Shown: positions 41,040-48,561 of the stretch, in pieces
Layout of the letters: every line of letters starts with the position of its first letter
Numbering within the stretch: position 1 is the stretch's first letter
Assembly (NCBI GenBank): GCA_934271525.1
Contig: CAKQRL010000016.1
Span: 1 to 48,561, forward strand
Origin: an uncultured Rhodocyclaceae bacterium
Lineage (GTDB): Bacteria > Pseudomonadota > Gammaproteobacteria > Burkholderiales > Rhodocyclaceae
Direction of reading: 5' to 3'
Length of the DNA stretch: 48,561 nucleotides
The notes under the pieces: generated by a model
What the model saw: only the letters and a program-made list of their open reading frames with translations
What the model was told of the DNA's origin: nothing
Database searches by the model: none
Translations under genes and position numbers: made by a program

Positions 41040-42232
41040 TTGTTGTGCTTTCTAAAAAAAAGATTGGAATGGTGTATTTTACGAGCGATGAGTTTGAATA
41101 ACACAAGTTTTCGCAAAAACACAAAAATTGCCACAAACACAATTGCCGCGGCGCAAAATCCCAAATAATCAAAACCCAAATCTGCCACCACCCAACCGCC
41201 AACAAAAGCGCCGCCGCCAATGCCAATATTGTAAATGCCTGAAAAAATACTGCTTGCAATGGCACGCGCTTGCGGCACGGCTTCCAAAAGTTGCGCTTGA
41301 AAAACCAAGTTGAATGTCACAATAGAAAGTCCCCAAATGGCGCAAAGTGTGCCGAAAATCCATTCGTTAAAACTCAACACATTAAAAAGCAAAAGCGAAA
41401 AAAACACGCCAAAAAGCGCCAAATGCACAAAAAATCCACGGTGAACGTTATAAAATTTTGAAAACAAAAAACTCGCCAAAATGCCGCTGATACCATTAAA
41501 AGTCAGCAACAAGGTAATCACATTTTTGTTGAAATGGTGCCCTGCCAAAAAAGGTTCCACATAACTATACGCCGTGAATTGACCGGTGATAAAAACGGCG
41601 GTCAACATGCAAATTTTGCGAAAATGCCGATTTTCAAAAAGTTGCGGCAAGGTGGCAAGCGACACATTTTCCGCATTGGGCATATGCGGAAAAAATCGCC
41701 AAAACAAGCACATCACGCTAAAAGCAGCAGCGGCAATCACCAAAAAAGTCCAGCGCCAAGACAAATACAATCCCAAAATTCGCCCGATTGGCAAACCCGC
41801 CACAAATGCCAAGGATGAACCAGAGATAATAATGCTTAACGCCAAGGCACGCTTGCTTTTGGGTGCGGCACGTATAGCCATTGGCGTCACAATAGACCAA
41901 AACAAAGCGTGCGACAAAGCCACGCACAAGCGCCCTGCCATTAACATATAAAAACTATGCGCCAAACCTGCCAAAAAATTGCCAAAAACAAACAGCGCAA
42001 AAACGCCAAGCATCAATTTTTTTAATTCTGTTTGGCGAAAATAAAGCATCAACGGCAAAGAAAAAAGCGCCACAATCCACGCATAAAACGTGATAATCAA
42101 ACCCGCTTTGGATTCGGAAATTTGAAAATCAAAAGCAATGGAAGACAATAGCCCAATGGGAATAAACTCGCTGGTGTTGAAAATAAACGTGCCGCAGGCA
42201 AGAATCATCACCAACTGCAAGCGCAAAGTCAT
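41036..42232 (-). CDS. MFS exporter, DHA1/SotB-like
   Basis: 398 aa, twelve or so hydrophobic segments. The N-terminal GTFIFNTSEFIPIGLLSSIAF with the following RLCVALSHALFWSI and motif RAAPKSKRALALSII fit the SotB/AraJ-like DHA1 drug or sugar efflux family. A CCACGG core lies in frame in the central loop at about residues 263-267, encoding FYNVHRGFF; this is a different frame from the TVEN copies. The gene is read first in a two-gene unit with the nitroreductase and is divergent from rfbD with only 39 bases between. Confidence 0.85.
   Translation of the reverse strand: MTLRLQLVMILACGTFIFNTSEFIPIGLLSSIAFDFQISESKAGLIITFYAWIVALFSLPLMLYFRQTELKKLMLGVFALFVFGNFLAGLAHSFYMLMAGRLCVALSHALFWSIVTPMAIRAAPKSKRALALSIIISGSSLAFVAGLPIGRILGLYLSWRWTFLVIAAAAFSVMCLFWRFFPHMPNAENVSLATLPQLFENRHFRKICMLTAVFITGQFTAYSYVEPFLAGHHFNKNVITLLLTFNGISGILASFLFSKFYNVHRGFFVHLALFGVFFSLLLFNVLSFNEWIFGTLCAIWGLSIVTFNLVFQAQLLEAVPQARAIASSIFSGIYNIGIGGGAFVGGWVVADLGFDYLGFCAAAIVFVAIFVFLRKLVLFKLIARKIHHSNLFFRKHNK
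41431..41470 (+). repeat. CCACGG repeat inside the MFS exporter gene
   Basis: Core AAAATCCACGGTGAAC at 41431-41446 (variable base G), then GTTATAAAATTTTGAAAAC. In frame, coding NVHRGF in the loop between two membrane segments. Confidence 0.88.
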
Positions 42233-42271
42233 AAAATAATCCTTTTTTTTATAACGTGAAAGTTTAAAAAA

Positions 42272-43183
42272 ATGGCAGGTATTTTACTCCTTGGCGCCGC
42301 TGGTCAATTGGGGCAAGAATTTATTCATCTTTTGCCCAAAATCTCCCCTTCTTTAAACAAACTCCATGCATTAGACCGCCAAAATGGCGATATTTGCGAT
42401 TTTGAAAAAATCGCCGAAATGGTTTGCACAAAACGCCCGAGAGTCATCATCAACGCCGCCGCCTTTACAGCCGTTGATTTGGCAGAAAGTGAAAAGGAAA
42501 AAGCCTTTGCCGTCAATTTTGAAGCGGTGAAAAATCTTGCGGAAATCGCCAAAAAAGAAAATGCGCTTTTGGTGCATTTTTCAACCGATTATGTTTTTGA
42601 TGGCAAACAATCAACGCCGTATCAAGAAAACGACCAAACCAATGCGCAAAACATTTATGGTCAATCCAAATTAAAAGGCGAAGAAGCCATTTTGAAAAGC
42701 GGTTGCGATTTTTTGATTTTGCGCACCAGTTGGGTTTTTGGCGAATACGGCAACAATTTTGTGAAAACAATGTTGCGTTTGTTTCAAGAAAAAGAAGAAT
42801 TAAACGTGGTTGCCGACCAAATTGGCAAACCCACCAGCGCCCGATTTTTGGCGGAATTTGCTGGCTTGGCTCTTTTTCAAACCTTGGAAAATCCCCAAAG
42901 ACAAGGACTTTACCATTTGAGCAACTATGACGCGATGAGCTGGTTTGATTTTGCGCAAAAAATTTTAAACACCGCACAACATTTGAATTTTGATTTAAAA
43001 ATCAAAACTTTAAACAAAACAACAAGCCAAAACTTTCCACAAAAAGCCAAACGTCCCAAAAACAGCGTTTTAAATTGCGCTTTGTTTGAAAAAACATTTG
43101 GTTTAAACATTCCCAAAATGGATTCTGATTTAGAAAAAATGCTGGAAAATTTGCGTTTTCAAAAAAATCCACGGTCAACGTAA
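42272..43183 (+). CDS. rfbD: dTDP-4-dehydrorhamnose reductase
   Basis: 303 aa. Rossmann start ILLLGAAGQLGQEF, then DICDFEKI, NAAAFTAVDLAESE, the catalytic STDYVFDG and YGQSKLKGE (Tyr and Lys), and the RmlD-type RTSWVFGEYGNNFVKTM. It makes dTDP-L-rhamnose, the last step, for O-antigen or other glycans. No other rml genes are next to it. Its C-terminal residues NPRST and stop codon come from a CCACGG core. No strong Shine-Dalgarno sequence precedes the ATG. Confidence 0.92.
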   Translation: MAGILLLGAAGQLGQEFIHLLPKISPSLNKLHALDRQNGDICDFEKIAEMVCTKRPRVIINAAAFTAVDLAESEKEKAFAVNFEAVKNLAEIAKKENALLVHFSTDYVFDGKQSTPYQENDQTNAQNIYGQSKLKGEEAILKSGCDFLILRTSWVFGEYGNNFVKTMLRLFQEKEELNVVADQIGKPTSARFLAEFAGLALFQTLENPQRQGLYHLSNYDAMSWFDFAQKILNTAQHLNFDLKIKTLNKTTSQNFPQKAKRPKNSVLNCALFEKTFGLNIPKMDSDLEKMLENLRFQKNPRST

Positions 43184-43253
43184 AATTTTTTTGAAAATTT
43201 AAAATTTTTGATTTTTAATTTTTTGAAAAAAAAACAGGTTGACCGTGGAAAAT
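43164..43253. repeat. CCACGG repeat, inverted pair with long loop
   Basis: Left core AAAATCCACGGTCAAC at 43164-43179, right core GGTTGACCGTGGAAAAT at 43237-43253, 57 bases apart with two T/A tracts between. It spans the end of rfbD and the start of the rseC-like gene. Confidence 0.93.
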
Positions 43254-43679
43254 CATCTTCATTTGGAACAAACCGTGCGCATCCGGGCGCATATTGTGAA
43301 AATCAAAGGCAAAAAAGCTTTTGTGCGTGCGCAAAATGGTTGCGGGCGTTGCTTTGAAAAAGGCGGCTGCGGTGGGGCAAAATTAACGCAAATGTTTTGT
43401 TTGAAACCGCAAACTTTTGCGCTTGAAAACACAATTGATGCGGCATTGGGCGATGTGGTGGAAGTGGAAGTTCTCAAAAAACATTTGCAGAGTTTTGCAA
43501 CCTTGGCTTATGTTTTGCCGCTTTTTGCCTTTGTGTTGGGCGCTTTTTTGGGCGATTTTTTAAATGGTGAAAAATTGGCGATTGTTCTGAGTTTTGCTTT
43601 TTTAATTGCCACATTTTTGCTTTTAAAATATTTCACCAAAAAAACTAAAAATTCCGTGCGCTTGGTGCGGCGTTTATAA
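43245..43679 (+). CDS. RseC/SoxR-reducing-system-like membrane protein
   Basis: 144 aa. A short N-terminal domain with a Cys cluster (NGCGRCFEKGGCGG) is followed by two adjacent membrane segments (about residues 78-118), the layout of RseC, which assists the Rsx/Rnf electron-transfer system. The start is uncertain: TTG at 43239 or GTG at 43245; I chose GTG because ACAGG is at a workable distance. Both lie within a CCACGG core, so the first residues VENH derive from the repeat. No rnf/rsx genes are nearby. Confidence 0.75.
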   Translation: MENHLHLEQTVRIRAHIVKIKGKKAFVRAQNGCGRCFEKGGCGGAKLTQMFCLKPQTFALENTIDAALGDVVEVEVLKKHLQSFATLAYVLPLFAFVLGAFLGDFLNGEKLAIVLSFAFLIATFLLLKYFTKKTKNSVRLVRRL

Positions 43680-43710
43680 TCGCTTTTTTTATCCTTTTCA
43701 AAAACGCAAA

Positions 43711-44997
43711 ATGTTAGACATTCAATTATTAAGAAACAACCTTGATTTTGTTCAAACAAACCTTGCCAAACGTGGCAAAGCCATTGATTTTTCACGCTTT
43801 TTGGAATTGGAAGCCACACGCAAAAATCTGCAAGCGCAAACCCAACAAGACCAAGCCGAGCGCAACCGATTGAGCAAAGAAATCGGCTTTAAAAAACAAA
43901 AAGGCGAAAACGCCGATTCCCTTTTAAAAGAAGTGGCATTGTTGGGCGAAAATTTAAAAAACAACGAAGCCAAACTTGCCGAATTGTTGGCAGAATTGAA
44001 CGCCTTTTTGTTAACCTTGCCGAATTTGCCCGATGAATCGGTGCCCGCTGGCAAAGATGAAACACAAAACGTGGAACAAAAACGCGTGGGAGCGCCGCGC
44101 CAATTTGATTTTCAAATCCGCGACCACGTGGATTTGGGCGAAGGTTTGGGGTTAATGGATTTTGCGGTGGCTGCCAAAATTACCGGCGCGCGTTTTGGTT
44201 TTTTAAAAGGCGACATTGCCAAACTGCACCGCGCTTTGGCGCAGTTTATGTTAAAAACCCACACCGAAGAACACGGCTACACCGAAATTTACGCGCCTTT
44301 TTTGGTTAATGCCGCATCGCTCGTAGGCACCAGCCAACTGCCGAAATTTGAAGAAGATTTATTCAAAATTTTAAGAGGCGAACAAGAACCGCTTTATCTC
44401 ATTCCCACTGCCGAAGTGCCGCTAACCAATGCTGTTCGGGATTTGATTTTAAACATGGAAGATTTGCCTTTGAAGTTTGTTAGCCACACGCCGTGTTTTC
44501 GCTCAGAAGCAGGTTCTGGCGGGCGCGATGTGCGCGGGATGATTCGCCAACACCAATTTGACAAAGTGGAAATGGTGCAAATGGTCAAACCCGAAAATTC
44601 CATGGATGCTTTGGAAAATTTAACGCGCGATGCCGAAAGCATTTTGGAAAAATTAGAATTGCCTTATCGGCGCGTGTTGCTTTGCGCGGGCGATATGGGT
44701 TTTGGCGCCTTAAAAACTTACGATTTGGAAGTGTGGTTGCCCGCGCAAAACACTTACCGCGAAATCTCATCTTGCTCCAATTGTGGCGATTTTCAAGCGC
44801 GGCGCATGCAAGCGCGTTTTCGCTTGGCCAATAAAAAAACCGCTTTGATTCATACGTTAAACGGCTCGGGTTTGGCGGTGGGCAGAACATTGGTGGCGGT
44901 GATGGAAAACTACCAAAACAAAGATGGCAGCATTGCCATTCCAAAAGTTTTGCAAAACTTCATGGGCAAAGAATGTATTTATCCACGGTCAACCTAA
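43711..44997 (+). CDS. serS: Seryl-tRNA synthetase
   Basis: 428 aa. Coiled-coil arm at residues 30-105, then the class II core: motif 2 with FRSEAGSGGRDVRGMIRQHQF, motif 3 with GSGLAVGRTLVAVMENYQ. It charges tRNA-Ser and tRNA-Sec. The last residues PRST and stop come from a CCACGG core rather than the usual C-terminal end. Preceding spacer has no clear promoter. Confidence 0.96.
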   Translation: MLDIQLLRNNLDFVQTNLAKRGKAIDFSRFLELEATRKNLQAQTQQDQAERNRLSKEIGFKKQKGENADSLLKEVALLGENLKNNEAKLAELLAELNAFLLTLPNLPDESVPAGKDETQNVEQKRVGAPRQFDFQIRDHVDLGEGLGLMDFAVAAKITGARFGFLKGDIAKLHRALAQFMLKTHTEEHGYTEIYAPFLVNAASLVGTSQLPKFEEDLFKILRGEQEPLYLIPTAEVPLTNAVRDLILNMEDLPLKFVSHTPCFRSEAGSGGRDVRGMIRQHQFDKVEMVQMVKPENSMDALENLTRDAESILEKLELPYRRVLLCAGDMGFGALKTYDLEVWLPAQNTYREISSCSNCGDFQARRMQARFRLANKKTALIHTLNGSGLAVGRTLVAVMENYQNKDGSIAIPKVLQNFMGKECIYPRST

Positions 44998-45013
44998 CAT
45001 TTTTCAAAAAATG
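44982..45013 (+). repeat. CCACGG repeat, single core
   Basis: Core TCCACGGTCAACC at 44982-44994, then TAACATTTTTCAAAAAATGC. It ends serS and leads into the next gene, whose ATG lies 17 bases after the core. Confidence 0.9.
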
Positions 45014-45754
45014 CTTCTTTTTAACAACCTATTTTTAACCTTACGCGCCACTTTAAAAAGTTTGACTGATGGCAAAATTTGGTTTTATCTTTTTGTGCCT
45101 ACCCTTTTGGCGCTGTTTGTTTGGGTGTTGTTGTTGATTTTTTCGCTCGGCGCATTGAGCGAAAAACTAATGGATGCGCCGCCCTTGTCTTTGATGGTGG
45201 CTTGGGGAATGATTAGCCTTGCCAAAATATTGGCGCTCATCAGCGGTTGGATTAGCATCACGGGTTTGTCGTATTTAATCGGCTTGTTGGTGACTTCCAT
45301 TTTTATTTTGCCGCTTTTGTTAAAACACATTGGCAAAACGCAATATGCCGATTTGGTTTTTGCGGGCAATAGTTTTTGGGGCAGCACCGCGCTTTATAGT
45401 TGTTGGGTGATTTTTTTGTATGTGCTGCTTTGGGTTTTAACCTTGCCGCTGTGGTTTGTGCCGGGTTTTGCGTTGATTTTGCCTTTGATTTTAATGGCTT
45501 GGCTCAATTACAAAACCTACACTTTTGAAATTTTGGCGGATTTTGCCACCTCGGCTGAAAAAAAAGAAATTTTGCAAAAACATTTTTTGTCTTTATTTTT
45601 ATTAGGATTGTTGTTATCCCTTGTGGCGCATTTGCCCATTTTGTGTTTGTTTGCCCCGGGCATCACAGCGCTTGCGTTTAGCCATTATGTGCTTTTGGCT
45701 TTAAAAGAATTGCGCGGGGATGCCATTTTAAGCGTTGAGGTTCAAAACAAATGA
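45011..45754 (+). CDS. EI24/CysZ-like membrane protein (DUF540)
   Basis: 247 aa with about five hydrophobic segments. N-terminal NLFLTLRATLKSLTDGKIW, and later LAFSHYVLLALKELRGD, fit the EI24/CysZ family; E. coli CysZ takes up sulfate, but many family members have other roles. The ATG at 45011 lies inside the repeat tail AAAAATGC, with no Shine-Dalgarno sequence. Its stop overlaps the next gene by four bases (ATGA). Confidence 0.8.
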   Translation: MLLFNNLFLTLRATLKSLTDGKIWFYLFVPTLLALFVWVLLLIFSLGALSEKLMDAPPLSLMVAWGMISLAKILALISGWISITGLSYLIGLLVTSIFILPLLLKHIGKTQYADLVFAGNSFWGSTALYSCWVIFLYVLLWVLTLPLWFVPGFALILPLILMAWLNYKTYTFEILADFATSAEKKEILQKHFLSLFLLGLLLSLVAHLPILCLFAPGITALAFSHYVLLALKELRGDAILSVEVQNK

Positions 45755-46509
45755 AAAAATTTGTTGCTTTAATTATTGGCGATGAAATCATCTCCGGCAA
45801 ACGCGTTGATTCTCATTTCACCGCCATTACAACAATGCTTGAAAAACGCGGACTTCGCTTAACGCGTGCGGAATATCTGCCGGATAACCGTGCGCAATTG
45901 GTGGAAGTTTTCAAACGCACTTTTTCTGAACAAGCGGTTGTTTTTTCCTGCGGCGGCATTGGCAACACGCCAGACGACAAAACGCGGCAAGCGGCAGCCG
46001 AAGCTTTTCATTCGCCTTTAACAATCAATGAAGAAGGTTTAAAAATTTTGCAAAAGCGTTTTGACCACGTGGATTCGGCGCGGCAATTGTTGGTGGAATT
46101 TCCGCAAAATGCGCAATTGATTCCCAATCCATTTAACCAAGTGCCCGGATTTTATTTAAACGAACATTATTTTGTGCCGGGTTTTCCGCAAATGGCGCAT
46201 CCGATGTTGGAATGGGTTTTGGAAAATTTTTATCAAATGGAATTTCAATCCCCCAAAAACGTGATGGACAAAGCGCTTTTTTTAACGGGCAAAGAAGCTT
46301 ATGAAAGCGCTTTGTTGCCTTTGATGCAAGAAATTCAGCAAAAATATCCAACTTGCCGCTTGTATTCTTTGCCATTTGTTAGAAGCAATCAGCCTTATCA
46401 TTTGGAATTGGGCATTGAAGGTTCGCCCGAACTGGTTGATTCTGCTTTTGCGGATATTTTAGAAAAATTAAATTCCCGCCCCATCCATTACCGTTGGCGA
46501 GAAGAATAA
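45751..46509 (+). CDS. CinA-like molybdopterin-binding domain protein
   Basis: 252 aa. N-terminal LIIGDEIISGKRVDSHF, SCGGIGNTPDDKTRQAAAEAF and VPGFPQMAHPMLEWVL match the MoCF/CinA N-terminal domain. The C-terminal CinA deamidase domain is absent, so this is the short form. Short members are of uncertain function. Four-base overlap with the cysZ-like gene suggests coupling. It ends three bases before a paired hairpin. Confidence 0.85.
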   Translation: MKKFVALIIGDEIISGKRVDSHFTAITTMLEKRGLRLTRAEYLPDNRAQLVEVFKRTFSEQAVVFSCGGIGNTPDDKTRQAAAEAFHSPLTINEEGLKILQKRFDHVDSARQLLVEFPQNAQLIPNPFNQVPGFYLNEHYFVPGFPQMAHPMLEWVLENFYQMEFQSPKNVMDKALFLTGKEAYESALLPLMQEIQQKYPTCRLYSLPFVRSNQPYHLELGIEGSPELVDSAFADILEKLNSRPIHYRWREE

Positions 46510-46512
46510 CAA

Positions 46513-46567
46513 TTTTCCACGGTGAACTAATTCTTTTTTCAAAAAAACAAAGCGTTCACCGTGGAAA
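46513..46567. repeat. CCACGG repeat, inverted pair with G/C variant
   Basis: Left core TTTTCCACGGTGAAC at 46513-46527, right core GTTCACCGTGGAAAA at 46554-46568, 26 bases apart. The rare G variant is matched by C on the other arm. Terminator-like between convergent cinA-like and fliR genes. Confidence 0.94.
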
Positions 46568-47338
46568 AAATGCCAAGATGGATTCCAAGGCGCGCTCAAA
46601 TATGTAAATCATCATCGGTTGCATGTAATTTAAACCAATGCCAAGCAACACAAAGCCGCCCAACAAAGTCATCGGAAAACCCAAGGCAAAAATGTTAAGT
46701 TGCGGGGCGGCGCGAGTCAAAATCGCCAAGGTCGTGTTAATCATCAAAATGGTTGCCACAATCGGCAACGCCAAAAGCAACCCAAATGAAAACATCAAAG
46801 CGCCCAAGTGCGCAATGTGTGCAACGCTCTTTGCGGCAATAGCGCTCAAAAAATCTACTGGCATATACTGAAAACTCTTCACCAACGCTTCAATATAAAG
46901 GTAATGCCCATTGATTGCCAAAAAAAGCAAAATGGCGATAAGCGTCATAAATTCCGCCATCACGGGCGTTTGAGACGATTCTACCGGGTCGTAAAAAGTG
47001 GCAAAACCCAAGCCCATTTGGTAGCCAATATATTCGCCTGCGATATCAATGGCGGAAAAAATCAAGCGCATTGATAAGCCCATCGCAATGCCGATGAATA
47101 TTTGTGCCGCCAACATATCAAAAGCTGCCCAAGTGTTGAGCGCAACAACGTGGGAAATTTCAGGCAAAACAGGCGCAATCACAAAAGACAAAGCAAGCCC
47201 CAACATTAAGCGAATAAGCGCTGGTGCGCCGCCCGTGCCCCAAATGGGCGCAATCGCCACGAAAGCCAAAATGCGTGCGCAAGGCATGGCATAAGCCAAA
47301 AAAATCGCTTGGAATTGGGCGTAGTCAAAACTCAGCAT
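46556..47338 (-). CDS. fliR: Flagellar biosynthesis protein FliR
   Basis: 260 aa, the usual length. It is a membrane component of the flagellar type III export gate. The N-terminal FARILAF-like PCARILAFVAIAP, then NTWAAFDMLAAQIFIGIAMGL, GEYIGYQMGLGFATFYDP and the C-terminal LGGFVLLGIGLNYMQP are FliR landmarks. It is not next to fliP or fliQ, so it is either at the end of a flagellar cluster outside the window or separated from it. The last residues FPR and the TGA stop come from a CCACGG core. Confidence 0.92.
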   Translation of the reverse strand: MLSFDYAQFQAIFLAYAMPCARILAFVAIAPIWGTGGAPALIRLMLGLALSFVIAPVLPEISHVVALNTWAAFDMLAAQIFIGIAMGLSMRLIFSAIDIAGEYIGYQMGLGFATFYDPVESSQTPVMAEFMTLIAILLFLAINGHYLYIEALVKSFQYMPVDFLSAIAAKSVAHIAHLGALMFSFGLLLALPIVATILMINTTLAILTRAAPQLNIFALGFPMTLLGGFVLLGIGLNYMQPMMIYIFERALESILAFFPR

Positions 47339-47409
47339 GGCGGTATTTTATAAAATCCGTAAAATGTTTGCTTTTTTTAATCGCGGGATTCTTAAATTGA
47401 AAAATCACA

Positions 47410-47466
47410 AAAATCCACGGTCAACGCTGATTTTTTTGAAAAAAATTTTTGTTGACCATGGATTTT
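47410..47466. repeat. CCACGG repeat, inverted pair with one changed base
   Basis: Left core AAAATCCACGGTCAAC at 47410-47425, right core GTTGACCATGGATTTT at 47451-47466, 25 bases apart. The right arm has CCATGG instead of CCGTGG. Confidence 0.93.
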
Positions 47467-47467
47467 T

Positions 47468-48561
47468 TTATTTTTTTGCAAATTCGCCTGCGGTGGCGTA
47501 TTCGCGGCTTACATCGGTGTAAGCATTTTCATCATACAAATTGCCTTGGATTTTATAAGCACGAAAAATGCGCCAGAGTGGGTCATTGTTTGGCAAAGGT
47601 TCATCTGGGCGCGCGTGCAAAATGGCGCGGTTTTTTGGGTAATTTTTTAAAATATTCGGCAAAACATTCGGGCAAGAATTGTTTAAATTTTCGCAAAAAA
47701 TAGTTGCCGCATCAAAATTTGCCATCAAACGCGAATCGGTTTGAAGTTCGCCCCGCGCATTAAAATCTTTAAATAAAAATAAAACATCTTGCCCAAAAAG
47801 GCGCGGTGTTAAATGCGGCACATCGGAAGTGCTATCTGAACCCGGATGGTCGCTAACAATCAAAATCTGCGTATTGTCGTAAATATTTTGCGCTTTCAAC
47901 CATTCTAAAAAATCGTTGAATAAAAATAAAGAACAAGCTTCGGTATCAAAATGTTGGAGATTAAGATTAAGCTTGTTTTTTTTCCCAAAAACATCAACAG
48001 TTTTTTTCCACGGCGGGTTTTTAAAAATAGTGCCATCTTTTAAATAATTGCATTGTTTATTTTCCGCATTGATGCCATAAGGAAAATGCGTCATTAATGT
48101 GTGAATAAATTTAAAAGTGGGTTGCTCGGCATTTGCGTTTTTAATACGAGAAAAAGCATAAAAACTAGAAATGTTTTCAATAATCCGACTATTATCCATT
48201 GGCGGCGTGGAAAAAAACCAATGGCTGTCATCATAAATGGCGTGGCGAATAATACCATCTGGAGAAAATTTAAAAATACCAAAACTTAAAAAATGCGCAA
48301 TATCAAAAATATGAGCATTTTTAAATGTTAAATCAGCATTGTCTTGAATAAAATAATGTTGCAAACTGCGGCTATCATCCAACCAAAAAAAAGGAAGATT
48401 GGCAGGTTTTTTTTCAAAAACTTTTAAACTGCTAAAAAAACTTGTTTGATATCCTGCTTTTGCAAAAGCATTGCCAACGTCAACATAAGCATTTTGTGTG
48501 GCTTCATCACGATTTTGGCGGCGTTTATTTTGATTGATAATTGTGTAATATTCGCCAGCAA
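47468..48561 (-). CDS. Sulfatase-family phosphoethanolamine (or phosphoglycerol) transferase, C-terminal part
   Basis: 364 codons are visible; the 5' end lies beyond the window. The frame is open to the edge. Visible landmarks: GYQTSFFSSLKVFE and FFWLDDSRSL in the substrate region, THFPYGI, and NTQILIVSDHPGSD, the metal-binding Asp-His block of the alkaline phosphatase/sulfatase fold. The C-terminal region is longer than in the small EptA type. Such membrane enzymes transfer phosphoethanolamine or phosphoglycerol to lipid A or glycans. The catalytic Thr and membrane helices would be in the missing N-terminal part. Confidence 0.75.
   Translation of the reverse strand, partial: AGEYYTIINQNKRRQNRDEATQNAYVDVGNAFAKAGYQTSFFSSLKVFEKKPANLPFFWLDDSRSLQHYFIQDNADLTFKNAHIFDIAHFLSFGIFKFSPDGIIRHAIYDDSHWFFSTPPMDNSRIIENISSFYAFSRIKNANAEQPTFKFIHTLMTHFPYGINAENKQCNYLKDGTIFKNPPWKKTVDVFGKKNKLNLNLQHFDTEACSLFLFNDFLEWLKAQNIYDNTQILIVSDHPGSDSTSDVPHLTPRLFGQDVLFLFKDFNARGELQTDSRLMANFDAATIFCENLNNSCPNVLPNILKNYPKNRAILHARPDEPLPNNDPLWRIFRAYKIQGNLYDENAYTDVSREYATAGEFAKK

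Noticed and set aside
1..48561. Known uptake sequences (GCCGTCTGAA, AAGTGCGGT families)
   Set aside because: No repeated occurrence of either; AAGTGCGG appears only by chance near 34035. The window uses a different repeat.
1..48561. CRISPR arrays, insertion sequences or prophage genes
   Set aside because: No regularly spaced direct repeats, transposase or phage structural proteins were found.

Overview
The window reads as ordinary chromosome of a Gram-negative proteobacterium. FtsEX, GreB, a DsbC-type periplasmic isomerase, an RseC-like protein, FliR, outer-membrane porins ending in aromatic residues and a monofunctional RelA all point that way. The Pit/DUF47 pair, the sensor trio and the OppB/OppC-like permeases lean towards Betaproteobacteria, but this is a weak inference. 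Spacers are very AT-rich, the reading frames less so, and TTG is a favoured leucine codon; the only tRNA present is tRNA-Leu(CAA), which reads it. Layout: (1) 1-3000, minus strand, two paralogous CDP-glycerol-transferase-like proteins and the start of a possible YidC/Oxa1-like protein. (2) 3087-10671, minus, nucleotide-transporter-like protein, recJ-ftsX-ftsE, a GreB with an odd GreB paralogue, phosphate transporter pit plus DUF47. (3) 10782-13842, metallophosphoesterase, tRNA-Leu with a clear promoter and terminator, relA. (4) 13894-24108, four tandem porin paralogues downstream of a three-gene sensory operon (PstS-like protein, hybrid kinase, HD-GYP regulator). (5) 24157-28645, comEC, pbpG, pyrF. 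(6) 28927-35998, two ABC permeases, serB, aroG-type DAHP synthase, dnaG, rpsU. (7) 36225-38485, plus strand, HU and two DsbC-like proteins. (8) 38544-42232, minus, amidase-like protein, lipoprotein, methyltransferase, nitroreductase, MFS exporter. (9) 42272-46509, plus, rfbD, rseC-like, serS, cysZ-like, cinA-like. (10) 46556-end, minus, fliR and a truncated sulfatase/phosphoethanolamine-transferase-like gene. The striking feature is a dispersed short repeat. Its core is TCCACGGTMAAC (M mostly A or C, sometimes G), always followed on the AAC side by an A/T-rich tract resembling TTTTTTTGAAAAA. I found 29 loci: 13 inverted pairs that can form hairpins of about 60 bases and 16 single copies, 42 cores in all, roughly one per 1.2 kb. 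Paired copies usually match at the variable base, and the arms are usually 24-27 bases apart. Copies sit between genes, supply stop codons and short C-terminal tails (PR, PRST, STVN), lie at a nearly fixed distance before several start codons, and occur in frame inside comEC, the hybrid kinase, an ABC permease and an MFS exporter. Density, the one-sided A/T tract and terminator-like pairing resemble the DNA uptake sequences of Neisseriaceae and Pasteurellaceae, but the core is neither of theirs. The covariation and constrained spacing also fit a structured REP/MITE-like or terminator element. It is the best candidate here for something undescribed. Other points of interest are an 11-G tract 25 bases before a porin start codon, a Gre-family protein lacking the catalytic acidic tip, and a DsbC-like protein without a dimerisation domain.
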